Below are positions 1 to 8,803 of a stretch of 64,000 nt of DNA, piece by piece. This stretch comes from Bradyrhizobium daqingense. GTDB taxonomy: Bacteria > Pseudomonadota > Alphaproteobacteria > Rhizobiales > Xanthobacteraceae. The notes under the pieces are model-generated. The model was not told the origin of the DNA. It saw nothing but the letters and a program-made list of their open reading frames with translations, and searched no databases. A program made the position numbers and the translations under genes. Position 1 is the first letter of the stretch, and every line of letters begins with the position of its first letter. Location: positions 7,426,001 to 7,490,000 of the forward strand of contig NZ_CP088014.1 of assembly GCF_021044685.1 (NCBI RefSeq), written 5' to 3'.

Positions 1-180
1 GCGGTCGTCGAGCCGATCCATCCGAAAGCAATGCCCGTGATCCTGACCACCGAGGAGGAGCGCGACATCTGGATGCACACTCCCCGGGATGAGGCAAAGG
101 CGCTGCAGCGCCCGCTGCCCAACGACGCCCTGAGGATCGTCATGCGCGGCGCAGACAAGGAAGACAAGATCGCTGCGTAG
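1..180 (+). CDS. SOS response-associated peptidase (SRAP/YedK), C-terminal end
   Basis: The reading frame is open from the first base to a TAG stop, so only the last 59 codons are in the window. The peptide contains EPIHPKAMPVIL, a run of acidic residues, and RPLPNDALRIV, which match the C-terminal end of the SRAP family (YedK/HMCES). That family forms a covalent crosslink to abasic sites in single-stranded DNA through an N-terminal Cys, which lies outside this window. The histidine of PIHPKAMP belongs to the conserved active-site region of the family. The identification comes from recalled family sequence and not from a search, but the similarity is extended. Confidence 0.75.
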   Translation, partial: AVVEPIHPKAMPVILTTEEERDIWMHTPRDEAKALQRPLPNDALRIVMRGADKEDKIAA

Positions 181-261
181 GCTGCATTTGCACGGGCACC
201 AGTTGAATGTACTTTTTGCCGGAGCGCTCGCGGGAATGCGACTGAGACGCTGACGTCCCGT

Positions 262-486
262 CTAGGTCGCATGTGTGTCTGCTCGGGTACGCGGCCCAGA
301 GCGTCCGCGATCTGAATGCGGCTCTTCTCTCCCCGAATCCTGAAACGCCTTCAAGATGGAGTTCATGTCGTATTGGCGGACGACCTGGATGCAATTCATC
401 AGGTCGAGTTCAAGCTCGCCGTAATTCAGCAGGGTGCGGCCGATTATCGCCATCTCTTTCGGGAAGATATTGTGAATGGGAAACAT
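262..486 (-). pseudogene. frameshifted hypothetical protein
   Basis: From an ATG at 484-486 a short protein begins MFPIHNIF and contains YGELELDLMNCI, a helical pattern resembling the start of the intact minus-strand gene at 3999-4541 (WSHIEHILGNCL). After about 35 codons the sense seems to move to another frame, where GEKSRIQIADALGR reads as a natural continuation. One frameshift therefore probably disables the gene. A mobile unit inserted 12 bp upstream of its start codon. No function is recognised. Confidence 0.45.
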
Positions 487-497
487 GTGGTCTGCCT

Positions 498-506
498 GAG
501 TTAGCT
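498..506. repeat. left target-site duplication GAGTTAGCT
   Basis: The 9 bp GAGTTAGCT directly precedes the terminal sequence CTTTCAATTACCCA. The same 9 bp directly follows the inverted terminal sequence at 3966-3979. A 9-bp duplication fits IS4-family transposition and marks the outer limits of one insertion event. Confidence 0.8.
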
Positions 507-631
507 CTTTCAATTACCCACATCTCATACCTAGCTAATTACCCTGAAGCTGGAAGGCCAGAGGGGGCGAAAGCGCTTCTGAGAGCAGAACAGGATAAGC
601 ACATCCGTGCATACCTGCGGCAGTGCCTGCA

Positions 632-1786
632 TTAGCCTTTGAGGTGCTCAAATGATCTGCGACGCAAAGTGGCACGGATCGGTTCGTCGATATATCGCTT
701 AACAAGAAAGCTAAAAGCGATTGCAACTAGAGTCATGCTTGGTACCGCTAGCGCTGCATGGATCTGCGCAACCCAACCTGCCGAAGTTCCGCCGAACAAT
801 AGCATGAGTGGAACGTAGTGGGTCATATAAAGCGGATATGAAAGATCTCCGATAAACTCGCTAAAACGGTTGATCGACGGACTCCCGATTGCATTAGCGC
901 CCAGCCAAACAAGGAGCGGATATACGATTGTGACGATCAGGAAATCGTAGGGCTTCCAAAGGAAGGGCCAAAAAAAGGTCGCAAGCATGATAAGCGGAAG
1001 GTAATATGCTGCCCCTGGCAACAGCGGTTGCCTGCCAATACGGCAAGCAACAACGCCCGCGATAAATGAAAAACCTACCCGTACAAAGCCAATCCAGAAG
1101 GTTCTGCGGTCGAAACCGCCGTTTAGGCTTCCGAAATCGTAGCACGTGTATGCCGTTGCAACCGCGGCGAAGGCGAGCATCGCTAGCAACCATCGAAGCG
1201 ATAGTTGGCGCAGACAAAGAGCAAACGTTAGGCTCGCCACATACTCGCAAAGCAATGACCAGGCGGGAGCGACAAAAGGAAAAATAGGAAAGCTGGGATC
1301 GTGGACAAATAAGTGCGGCAACAGAAGTACGCTGCAGGTGAGGAGAATAAAAAACTCCGTGACACTAAAATTGAATAACGCGGCAGCCATAGGCGCATAG
1401 AATCGTCCGATTACAACCACAACGAAGCCCAACAAGGAGCCAATTACGACGAGCGGATGCAGTCGTATCAGACGCCTTTTAATAAGTTCTGTGGGTGACA
1501 ATTCTACGCGAGAAGGGTCGTAGGCAAATGCCATTACATACCCTGACAAGCAAAAGAAAAAATCTACAGCGAGATAACCGTGAGGAATCCGGTTCTGAGG
1601 ACCGAACTGAAAGGGTTCATAAAAATGTAAAACGGCGACACAGATGGCAGCAATTCCCCGCATGCCGTCAAGAATGCTCAGTCGCGCGACCTCTTTGGCA
1701 GCCAGCGACCCGGGGTCTTCGGGAAAGGCGTTGGGGGGCGGTAAATTCGGGGAGGCGCAGCTGGATTTGAGCATCGCGTTCGACAT
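632..1786 (-). CDS. acyltransferase-3 family membrane protein (OafA/ExoZ/NodX-like)
   Basis: The predicted protein has 384 residues from the ATG at 1786, about the usual size for this family. It opens with SILDGMRGIAAICVAVLHF, followed by YLAVDFFFCLSGYVMAF, the two signature stretches near the N-terminus (arginine in the RGIAA motif, FFxLSG motif). About ten hydrophobic segments follow. Family members move acetyl or other acyl groups from the cytoplasm onto cell-surface sugars or, in the NodX case, onto Nod factors. The substrate cannot be read from sequence. An upstream extension of the frame runs through a tandem repeat and has no convincing ribosome binding site, so the start at 1786 was preferred. 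The gene is a passenger in an IS-bounded unit and has no operon partner. Confidence 0.8.
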   Translation of the reverse strand: MSNAMLKSSCASPNLPPPNAFPEDPGSLAAKEVARLSILDGMRGIAAICVAVLHFYEPFQFGPQNRIPHGYLAVDFFFCLSGYVMAFAYDPSRVELSPTELIKRRLIRLHPLVVIGSLLGFVVVVIGRFYAPMAAALFNFSVTEFFILLTCSVLLLPHLFVHDPSFPIFPFVAPAWSLLCEYVASLTFALCLRQLSLRWLLAMLAFAAVATAYTCYDFGSLNGGFDRRTFWIGFVRVGFSFIAGVVACRIGRQPLLPGAAYYLPLIMLATFFWPFLWKPYDFLIVTIVYPLLVWLGANAIGSPSINRFSEFIGDLSYPLYMTHYVPLMLLFGGTSAGWVAQIHAALAVPSMTLVAIAFSFLVKRYIDEPIRATLRRRSFEHLKG

Positions 1787-1830
1787 GTAGGATTCTGCAA
1801 TTCTATTAACGCATCTGTCGCATTTCTTTA

Positions 1831-1867
1831 CATATACATGCATATACATGCATATACATGCATATAC
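1831..1867. repeat. tandem decamer repeat CATATACATG, about 3.7 copies
   Basis: Three perfect copies of CATATACATG followed by CATATAC lie upstream of the acyltransferase gene. Each unit contains the palindrome ATGCAT. Copy number could vary by slippage and change promoter spacing for that gene. No function is established from sequence. Confidence 0.9.
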
Positions 1868-2073
1868 CGTGTGCCGCTACACGGTCTGAGCACCGTCAAC
1901 TGCTAGCCCGGCCTATTCGTCAGAGGGCGGCTTTTGGGCCCGATTGATGCGGCCGCACATCTTGTCTGGCGAGGCGCACAGGATTGCCTTCGGCTTTTCA
2001 CCGCCTGACGACCCGTACTTTGCAACGCGCTTGAGGGATGGGGTGGGTGAACGGGGGGCGGACGCCCCGCCGG

Positions 2074-2421
2074 TCAAGGACCGAGCGGCAGCAGCGCGCC
2101 TGGCAAACGGCGGATCAGGTCGGCTCGGGACATGCCGCGGCAAACGCAAGGCGAATGCGGCTCGTGGTCTCGACCACACGGGCAGCGATTTTCAAGAGAC
2201 GAAGACGCAGCGTCGCGAACTCGGCAGCGGCCAATTCCCGGACTTTGGGAATCGCCTCGCGCACGGTCAGCATCAGCCAATAAGCGGCCGTATGGAGCGC
2301 GAGACGGACCTGGTTGGCGAGCGCCGAACGGCAGCTGGTGCGGTCGGAGGCGAGCTGCGTCATATGCAGCTTGATCAGATTCTCGGCTCGGCCGCGCGCG
2401 CATTGTAAGCGGCAAAGAGAT
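2074..2421 (-). pseudogene. IS1380-family transposase, C-terminal fragment
   Basis: Read on the minus strand from the IS4 junction, the frame gives DLFAAYNARGRAENLI and then a long stretch with QLASDRTSCRSALANQVR and AAYWLMLTVR, characteristic of the C-terminal third of IS1380-type transposases. The N-terminal catalytic part is missing. The coding sequence is cut by the left end of the IS4-type element at 2422, so the IS4 insertion is younger. A second frame is needed near the very end (LPGALLPLGP), so the fragment has also drifted. It has no function of its own. Confidence 0.75.
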
Positions 2422-3979
2422 CTTTCAATTACCCACACTTGACGTCGGATTTGAGCGGGGCGCCGCGGCCGAAATCTTGAATCAGTAGAATCTGTTGTGA
2501 TTCGTTGTTGAGCACCTGATTCGGAAGTGCGGGGTGCTCGATGGGCTTGGTGAAGGAACGCGCGGTGGCGCGTGCTCAGCGATTGACGACCGGTATCGAG
2601 ACGTGGGTTGATCGGGAAGTTGCGGGATGCGAGTTTAAGGATGAGCGGCTTGGTCGCCGGTTCTGCAAATTGCTCGCACAAATCGGGAGCGACATGGGTC
2701 AAAGCATCCCGTTGGTTTGTCAGGATTGGGCCAACACGAAGGCCGCCTATCGATTCTTCTCCAACGAGCGGGTCGACGAGGCGGATATTCTTGGCGGTCA
2801 TTTCGAGGCGACGCGCGAGCGCGTAGCGGCGAGGGAGGGACCGATCCTCGTCCTCCATGACACGACGGAATTCAGCCTCAAGCGCGAGAAGCCGGATCTG
2901 ATCGGCTTTACGGGCAAGACGGCAGGACGCACGCAGTGCGGCATCCTGATGCATTCGAGTCTCGCCGTGACGACCGAGGGGCTTCCGCTAGGACTGTCGG
3001 CAATCAAGTTCTGGACCCGCAAGAAGTTCAAGGGGACGACGGCGCTGAAGCGAAGGATCAATCCGACACACGGGTGCCGATCGAGCAGAAGGAGAGCATC
3101 CGCTGGCTCGAGAATTTACGGCAATCGACCGACCTTCTTGCTGCCCCTGGACGATGCGTTCATATTGGTGATCGCGAGAGCGACATCTATGAGCTGTTTT
3201 GCCTGGCCGAGGAGGTTGGAACGCATTTCCTGGTGCGAACCTGTGTTGATCGGCTTGCCGGGGACGGCAATCATACAATTGCCGACGAAATGGACGAGGT
3301 TACGATCAAGGGTCTGCATCGGATCAAGGTCAAGGACGACAAAGGCGATCCCGACGACGCCGTTCTTGAGATCAGGTATCGCAAGATACGCGTCCTGCCG
3401 CCGATCGGCAAACAGACGAAATATCCCGCACTCACTCTGACCGTGATCCATGCTCAAGAGCGGGGAAGGCCGAAGCGGCGAAAGAAAATCGAGTGGAAGC
3501 TCCTCACCGATCTCCCGGTCCAATCGCGCACGGACGCCATCGAGAAGATCGAATGGTACGCGTTGAGGTGGAAGATCGAAGTCTTCCATAAGATCCTCAA
3601 ATCGGGCTGCAAAGCAGAGGACTCAAAATTGCGAACTGCTGAGCGTCTGGTCAATCTGATCGCGGTCTTCTGCATTGTGAGTTGGCGCGTGTTCTGGATG
3701 ACGATGCTCAATCGCTCCTCGCCGAATGCCATACCGCAAACGGCGCTGACGGATCCCGAAATCAAGCTTCTTGATCATTTGGTGAAAGACCGGGGTGGTA
3801 ATTGCTCTCGACGAAGCACGCTCTCGTACTATGTCGTCAAGATCGCGCGGCTCGGAGGATACTTGGCCCGAGCCAACGATCCGCCTCCAGGAAGTACCGT
3901 GATCTGGCGCGGACTCTCGCGGCTGAACGACATCGAACTTGGAGCCGCAATCGAGGCAACAACTATGGGTAATTGAAAG
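2422..3979 (+). mobile_element. IS4-family (Tn5-like transposase) insertion sequence, 1558 bp
   Basis: The ends carry matching 14-bp inverted repeats, CTTTCAATTACCCA at 2422-2435 and its complement at 3966-3979. The transposase gene between them is frameshifted, so the element cannot act alone unless the frameshift is suppressed. Its right end is also the right end of the larger transposed unit. Confidence 0.8.
2541..3976 (+). pseudogene. IS4-family transposase, frameshifted
   Basis: The first part, from ATG 2541, ends its natural sense near residue 177 (KRRINPT). The rest continues in another frame from RVPIEQKESIRW to the stop at 3976. The break lies in the run CCGACACACGGG at about 3063-3072, where an extra CA, or loss of one base, would explain it. 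The DDE elements are all visible: HDTTEF (first Asp), GDRESDIYELF (second Asp), and the YREK-type signature WYALRWKIEVFHKILKSGC (Glu). The two parts together make about 480 residues, normal for Tn5-like IS4 enzymes. This family is not known for programmed frameshifting, so a disabling mutation is the likelier reading. Confidence 0.8.
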
Positions 3980-3988
3980 GAGTTAGCT
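3980..3988. repeat. right target-site duplication GAGTTAGCT
   Basis: This is the second copy of the 9-bp sequence found at 498-506. It abuts the right terminal repeat of the IS4-type element, and host sequence resumes after it. Confidence 0.8.
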
Positions 3989-3998
3989 TGCTAATGGT

Positions 3999-4541
3999 CT
4001 ACGGCTTGAAATGGATAATCGAGCGAAGGAACTCGGGCATCTCAGGGCGCGTGGGACACGCATACTCAGTCGGTGGGGCGCCATCCTTGAAACCCAAGCC
4101 ATAGCGGAAGGCGATGACGAGGTGTGCGGCATAATTCGTTAGTTCTTCAGTGCTGAATACCTGGGCTTTGGTCAGAGATCGCTTTTTCGAGCGAAGGTGA
4201 AAGACGAAGTCGTCGCCTTCATACTCCCCAGCGATAGAGTGAACGACGTTATTTCTGACGTAGTGGATGCCTTTTAGTATTGGCCTTAGTTCATCGAAAG
4301 CCTTCTGCGCTGGGGCCGGTAATTCGGAAAGCTTCGACAGCTGGTGAATCTTTTCCGCCCGCTGGTCTGCACTCAGGGTGAAAACGACTATTACTGCTTC
4401 ATCATCGGTGAGGCGAAGAATGACTTTCAGGCAATTTCCCAGGATGTGCTCGATGTGGGACCAGCGCAAAGCCAGGACGCCGAGCTTGGCGTACTCAGCA
4501 TCCGTGAGGGCTGGCTCAAAATTATAGGGTGTGGGGATCAT
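3999..4541 (-). CDS. hypothetical protein, 180 aa
   Basis: The frame is intact and opens MIPTPYNFEPALTDAEYAKLGVL. It is mostly predicted helix, with WSHIEHILGNCLKVILRL near the N-terminus and RAEKIHQL and YVRNNVVHSIAGEYEGDDFVF further on. This pattern (helix with a W..IE motif, then a conserved RNxxxH-type stretch) occurs in small uncharacterised bacterial proteins related to HEPN-like helical folds, but the RxxxxH motif is not perfect and I do not assign one. There is no signal peptide or membrane segment. Its stop lies just past the right duplication of the mobile unit. The fragment at 262-486 may be a distant paralogue. Confidence 0.65.
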   Translation of the reverse strand: MIPTPYNFEPALTDAEYAKLGVLALRWSHIEHILGNCLKVILRLTDDEAVIVVFTLSADQRAEKIHQLSKLSELPAPAQKAFDELRPILKGIHYVRNNVVHSIAGEYEGDDFVFHLRSKKRSLTKAQVFSTEELTNYAAHLVIAFRYGLGFKDGAPPTEYACPTRPEMPEFLRSIIHFKP

Positions 4542-4862
4542 GACGTCGCCCTGTTAAGACGCGGCCTTAGCCGCAAATTCGCTTTCTGGTCCATGCATGA
4601 TCAGCGTTGCGCCTCTGCAAACCATCGCCCAGTTCTCGGTGCTGGAAAAGCCTGGTGCAGAAATCTTTATGGTCGCGTCGAATCTGGCGGGCGCTGGCGC
4701 GTTCTGAACGTGAACGATTCCGGCCGCAGGTTGACGGTCACCAAAGCCTCATCTGCTGGCGCGCCCCGTTATGGCGGTACAGCCCAAGCGCCAAGCGGCT
4801 TGGTTGCTGCGCGTATGAAATCGATCTACGACGGTCATTCCTCGAAAGGCCTCGATGTGAAT

Positions 4863-5291
4863 TAGGCAACAGCAGCTATGATCAAGGAAGGGCGCAAAGC
4901 CTACCGCGACTACCATCTCGATAGGCACCGCTTTCTGCAATACGGTCAGGACGTCATTGTATTTCCTTGGTCAGGTGCACGCCTCGCTCAGACAATGGTG
5001 CTGGCTTTACGTCGAGAGGGCGCAAAGGCTTCGATCGAAAACTTTGCCGTCTTTGTCGAAAAAACATCTGCGGCCGACCTTAAGGACCTCCTGGTCGCAA
5101 TCAAGGAACAAGGCCTACCTGAAACGGACGAGCTGGCGCGCGAGGCACGCCAACTTCAATCTGACCGCTTCGATCGATATCTAATTCCCTACCATCAGCG
5201 CCTGGCATTTAGCCGGCGCTTTCTTGTACGAGAGGGCTTTGCCGAGCTGATCGATGACCTGCTTGCTGCGGATGCCGTAACGGTGGGCTAG
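4863..5291 (+). pseudogene. DEAD/DEAH-type helicase, C-terminal fragment
   Basis: The frame reads ATAAMIKEGRKAYRDYHLDRHRFLQYGQDVIVFPW and continues with ARLAQTMVLALRREG and the tail AFSRRFLVREGFAELIDDLL. This resembles the region downstream of the helicase core in large DEAD/DEAH-box helicases often found near restriction or defence loci. The ATPase motifs are absent and the frame is closed just upstream by TAG, so only about 140 residues remain. An ATG at 4878 could start a short protein but has no clear ribosome binding site. Upstream, 4545-4862 holds no gene I can support. Confidence 0.5.
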
Positions 5292-5451
5292 CCTCAGAGT
5301 TTGTGAACGAGTGCTGCACCGGAGCTTGACCCAACTATCCGATCCACCCCCGCGAAAACTGAGGCGCACGTCTGCTGGGCGGATGATCTTCGCCCGAGTC
5401 GGGGCGACGCAACGGCGATCAGTTGTTAATCCACGGCATCACGAGGCAGAT

Positions 5452-5785
5452 TTGATTAGAATCATATTGGTAGCGGCTCCGCTTGTGATCACCGCGCCTG
5501 CGAATGCCGTTTACTTCACTTACTTCCGATGGGAGTCGTTACCTGCGCAGATCCGCGCTGCCTACATGGCCGGTTTCTACGACGCGCTGATTAGCGTTGC
5601 CTCTGACGAGCAAGATGCCAAGGCAGGCACGCATTATCAATTGCATTTCGAAGAGCAAAATGACAAACGTCCAGCTCGCAGACAATGTTCGCGCATTTGC
5701 TTCGACCCGTCCTAACCTTCAGACCGCAGGAGTTGGGGGAGCTCTAATCAATTATCTGATTGAGTTCTGTGGAAAGCCCCAATAG
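5452..5785 (+). pseudogene. exported hypothetical protein, frameshifted
   Basis: A TTG at 5452 starts a signal-peptide-like stretch, LIRIILVAAPLVITAPANA, with a cleavable AxA-type end. It is followed by VYFTYFRWESLPAQIRAAYMAGFYDALI. Near 5650 the sense passes to another frame (MTNVQLADNVRAFASTRP) and runs to a stop at 5785. Joined, it would be a periplasmic protein of about 110 residues. The pattern of a small exported protein with a GxYD/AL region is common in rhizobia but has no assigned role. The frameshift suggests it is dead. Confidence 0.5.
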
Positions 5786-5869
5786 ATATGAAGGTGGACC
5801 GATTGATCGCGGCGTCGATTAGAAAGATTGACCTGGATCGCCTTATCGAGGGCTATCTTGAGCACGACG

Positions 5870-6463
5870 ATGAAGCATAAAGGCGTCTCTGAAGTCGCGC
5901 TCGGGGCACTAGTGGCTACTGCCTTCTGGTTGATAGTAGGCCTACTGGTGGGCGATCCTGCACGCTTCAAAGACTTCGCCGGCCCGGCCGCAACGGTCTT
6001 CGCTGCAATTACTGCTGGCTGGATTGCCTACCGGCTTGGTCAGAGCCAAATCGCGGTCGCCAAGGTTCAAGCGGATATCGCAGAACGAAATTGGAAAACA
6101 TCGAACGAAAAGATAGTGCTTGATCTCTTTGATAAGCGGCTCGCCATTTTCGAGGAGATTAGAGGGATAGTCGGTGAGGCATGCCGTAGCGGCACCGCTC
6201 CTGACGAGCTATTCTTTCGGTACGGACGAGCGATCGATCGCGTGCCCTATTTCTTCGGCGAGGACGTTCAGAAATACCTGGAAAAGATCCGTCTGCATCT
6301 AATCAACCTAAACCTCGCCAACTCGATGATGCAAAATCTCATCGATCCGGAGCGTCCGACATGGGTCAAAAAGCGCGGAGACGAGTTCATGGCGATAACC
6401 AAGTTCTACGAAGAAGCTCCACGCCTTTTCGGACCGTACATGAAAGCCCATCAGACAGCTTAA
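5870..6463 (+). CDS. hypothetical inner-membrane protein with cytoplasmic helical domain
   Basis: From ATG 5870 the protein has 197 residues. Two transmembrane helices come first (ALGALVATAFWLIVGLLV and AATVFAAITAGWIAYRLG), then a long, probably helical and partly coiled-coil region (VQADIAERNWKTSNEKIVLDLFDKRLAIFEEI). This layout, two N-terminal helices and a charged C-terminal domain, recurs in uncharacterised alphaproteobacterial proteins. An alternative start 14 codons upstream (5828) is possible. No enzymatic motif is visible and the neighbours give no clue. Confidence 0.6.
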   Translation: MKHKGVSEVALGALVATAFWLIVGLLVGDPARFKDFAGPAATVFAAITAGWIAYRLGQSQIAVAKVQADIAERNWKTSNEKIVLDLFDKRLAIFEEIRGIVGEACRSGTAPDELFFRYGRAIDRVPYFFGEDVQKYLEKIRLHLINLNLANSMMQNLIDPERPTWVKKRGDEFMAITKFYEEAPRLFGPYMKAHQTA

Positions 6464-6752
6464 TCGCGCAGAACGCGGGCAGCCGACGGCCTCGGTGCGC
6501 TACCTGGGACGATCCTCCAGAAGATCGAGGTACATGCAGGGTCACATAGCCCTTGGCACCGTCTAGGAGCACCTTGACTTGGGTGGCAGTCGCTCCCGGT
6601 CCAAGGATGACCCCTTTCCGGCCACTGAGGCGAGGCCCTGCTGACAGGGCAACGACTATCCGGCGACCAGCAAATAGCTCGTCTTTGGCAACCAACAGAG
6701 ATCTGCCGAATTCGGCAGGGTACGGTTTGTGTTCCGCGGCATCGCCCGTCAT
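6387..6752 (-). CDS. possible small KOW-like hypothetical protein
   Basis: The minus-strand frame includes FAGRRIVVALSAGPRLSGRKGVILGPGATATQVKVLL, a beta-rich pattern with GRKGVILG resembling a KOW-type loop. The last 25 codons overlap the opposite gene at 5870-6463, so the true 3' end may have been changed. The lack of an obvious partner and the overlap keep confidence low. Confidence 0.35.
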   Translation of the reverse strand: MTGDAAEHKPYPAEFGRSLLVAKDELFAGRRIVVALSAGPRLSGRKGVILGPGATATQVKVLLDGAKGYVTLHVPRSSGGSSQVAHRGRRLPAFCAIKLSDGLSCTVRKGVELLRRTWLSP

Positions 6753-6850
6753 ATCGCAAGTCCGTTGCTGCGGAAAGCGAGATCTAGTGCGCTACGGCTT
6801 GCGCTCGCGCTTTGGTTGCGATTGAATGATCGCCGCCAAGGGGGGCACCG

Positions 6851-7129
6851 GTGGCTACATTTTTGAAGGTTGTTTCGGGGGTCTATTTGTTTGTCGTGTG
6901 GCTCGTCTTTGTTGGCGCGCTTCGCACTCCAGCACCACCGACCATAGGTTCAGACCTACTATTCCACTTGGGAGTATTCCTGGCTGCGGTGTGCTTCTCG
7001 ATCCCAGCTGTCATCCTGTTCGCATTCGGTCAGATGGTCGGTGAGCTTCGTTCGATCCGGCACTACTCCCGCCAGCAGGCAGAGCATCTGAAGGCGATGC
7101 GGGCGTACTACGAGCCGCATAGGGGTTAG
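6851..7129 (+). CDS. small two-helix membrane protein
   Basis: A GTG at 6851 is preceded by the strong ribosome binding sequence AAGGGGGG with good spacing, which fixes the start. The 92-residue product has two hydrophobic helices (VVSGVYLFVVWLVFVGAL and LGVFLAAVCFSIPAVILFAF) and a short charged tail with HYSRQQAEHLKAM. The tail is probably cytoplasmic. Its stop overlaps the end of the convergent gene at 7126-7662 by 4 bp. No function is recognised. Confidence 0.65.
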   Translation: MATFLKVVSGVYLFVVWLVFVGALRTPAPPTIGSDLLFHLGVFLAAVCFSIPAVILFAFGQMVGELRSIRHYSRQQAEHLKAMRAYYEPHRG

Positions 7130-7662
7130 TTAGTGCAATGCATCGCCCCCGCCGCATAGAATTCGTAGTCATCGCGCGCGGCTGCAGCTACTTCAGGGAC
7201 AGATAAGGGATCATGTACGAATGACGGTTCGCCTTTTTCGTCACGCTCGTTCGCCTTTTTGGGGACTGCACCGGCAGAAAGCGCACCGACGTTCGCCTTC
7301 TGGTCATCCAAAGGCTCACCATTGTTCGCCTTCTGGTCAGAAGAAGGCGAACCCACATTCGCCTCTTCGAGAAGAAGGCGATAGGCATTGACGTAGGTCC
7401 CGCCTTCCTTGACCTCGAACTTGAGGTAGCCGAACTCGGCTAACCGTCCGAGGCTCAACTGCACGCCGCGGACGCCCTTCTTCCCAAGATCTTTAGCGAT
7501 GGTGGCCTGCTTGCGGCGGGCTAGATCGGTCTCGTGATCGATCGCATCGGCGATATACCAAAGCACCCGGAAGTCTTGATCGGTAATGCGTAGATCGCCA
7601 TTTGCGCGCGTTAACAGATGGAGCTTTCGCCGGGTCCGGTCCTTGTCGAGAATTGCACTCAC
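7126..7662 (-). CDS. helix-turn-helix (winged-helix) domain protein
   Basis: The product has 178 residues from a GTG at 7662. Residues 20-100 have the layout of the HTH_36 type found in replication and plasmid proteins: DQDFRVLWYIADAI, then ARRKQATIAKDLGKKGVRGVQLSLGRLAEFGYLKF, where the second and third helices and wing are clear. After this come repeated short units (QKANNGEP, QKANVGAL, KKANERDEKGEP), a low-complexity linker visible in DNA as repeats of TTCGCCTTCTGGTC near 7290-7350. A short frame ends at the start codon with an overlapping GTGA (ALARKMVRP), so a second cistron may have preceded it. A role in replication or mobile-element control is inference. Confidence 0.6.
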   Translation of the reverse strand: MSAILDKDRTRRKLHLLTRANGDLRITDQDFRVLWYIADAIDHETDLARRKQATIAKDLGKKGVRGVQLSLGRLAEFGYLKFEVKEGGTYVNAYRLLLEEANVGSPSSDQKANNGEPLDDQKANVGALSAGAVPKKANERDEKGEPSFVHDPLSVPEVAAAARDDYEFYAAGAMHCTN

Positions 7663-8404
7663 GGCCGCACCATCTTCCGCGCCAGGGCAGCGGCGAAGGC
7701 AGCTTGCATGGCGGTTCCGGATTGCGGCTCGGGAGACTGGGTGCTAAATTCGAGGCTACTGGACTTTTGATTGCGATCTGGGGCTGCCTTAGCCGAGGCG
7801 GCCCTTCGCATTTTTGGCCCACCATCCGGCGGCTTTTGATTGCCAGTGCGCGAAAAAGCGCTTGCGGATCAATCTTGCCCGAACGGGCGGTTTGCCAATC
7901 TAAGCCATTGATACCGGCTGATGTGCTTGTTCTGCTGGGATCACCAATTATTTCAATAACTTAGTCCGCATTTGTTCGTCGACATCGTGTTGCGCCTGTT
8001 GCGCAAAATTACCCGATAATTCCAGCGATTGCCAACAACTCCCGGCTGCTCGGCGCGACATGGCCCGCGACAGAAAGGGCTGTGAACAGGTCGTAGCACG
8101 CTCCCCCATTTCTCGCCGATTGTGTGCACAATTGGCGCGCGCCGAATCGGGCCGACGGGGAGGTCGAGCGCTACCGTCTTGCCGAATGGCTTCAAAAAAA
8201 GAGAGTTGACAATAATCCGCAATTAAAGGGCCGATTTACAGAAGAGTTTTAAGCGCAACAAGCGCGACCCGTTGATGAGGCCTCGATCCGCGATCTCCAT
8301 CAGGGCGAGCGGCCATGCTATCGGTCGCAATGATAGGCCGTATACATGAACGCACCCGACCGATATCCAAATTGCTGCTGAAATCCCTTGCATCCGCGCG
8401 GCCG
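7663..8404. other. no supported gene
   Basis: Short frames exist on both strands, but none has recognisable motifs together with a ribosome binding site. The sequence lies between a small HTH gene and an IS3 remnant and is probably decayed island DNA. Confidence 0.5.
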
Positions 8405-8715
8405 TCTATACATGAATCTCTCGATGAAGCCGTTCTGCATCGGCTTTCCCGGCGCGATGAAGTGCCAGTCGATGACCGTGTCCTTGCTCCAGGCCAGCAT
8501 GGCGTTGCAGGTGAACTCGGTGCCATGGTCGGACGCGATCATTCCTGGCTTGCCGCGTCGCTCAACGATTTCCTTCAGTTCGCGGGCCACCCGCCGCCCC
8601 GGATTGACGTCTCCGGAATGGCGCCCAGGTATTCCTTAGTGACGTCGTCGACGATGTTGAGAATGCGGAAGCGCCGGCCGTTGGCGAACTGGTCGTGGAC
8701 GTGCAGTCTCAGGGC
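8405..8715 (-). pseudogene. IS3-family transposase OrfB fragment, frameshifted
   Basis: Minus-strand frames give HDQFANGRRFRILNIVDDVTKEYLGAIP, then after a one-base slip near 8590 RVARELKEIVERRGKPGMIASDHGTEFT and WHFIAPGKPMQNGFIERF. These include the second Asp (SDHGTEFT) and third-Glu region (NGFIERF) of an IS3-family DDE core. Both ends of the gene and the OrfA part are missing. It lies just downstream of the gibberellin operon and marks an old boundary. Confidence 0.75.
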
Positions 8716-8803
8716 GGTGTCGCTCATGCTCGCTCCATCGGGCGGCGGCGTTGCGTCGGATCGGGCCGACGGCAGCGCGCGCACGCCGCCGCCTCCTGCG
8801 CGT

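Larger units (their letters stand above)
507..3979. mobile_element. 3.47-kb transposed unit: IS4-type element plus acyltransferase passenger
   Basis: The unit starts with CTTTCAATTACCCA (507-520), ends with its inverted complement (3966-3979), and is flanked by the 9-bp direct repeat GAGTTAGCT. It holds an acyltransferase-3 gene, an IS1380 fragment and one IS4-type element (2422-3979) whose own left end is a second copy of the terminal sequence. The IS4 element alone has unlike flanks (AAAGAGAT on the left, GAGTTAGCT on the right), so the duplication belongs to the larger unit. The simplest reading is that transposase used a distant matching end and carried the passenger along. Loss of most of a second IS copy could give the same picture. 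Confidence 0.65.

Noticed and set aside
2115..2954. Single minus-strand frame of 279 codons across the IS1380 and IS4 sequences
   Set aside because: Only the part below 2422 is real transposase sequence; the rest is antisense to the IS4 transposase, joined by chance at the element border.
7288..7365. Short repeats TTCGCCTTCTGGTC as a possible CRISPR or iteron array
   Set aside because: The repeats are few, irregularly spaced and inside a coding frame, where they encode a low-complexity linker.
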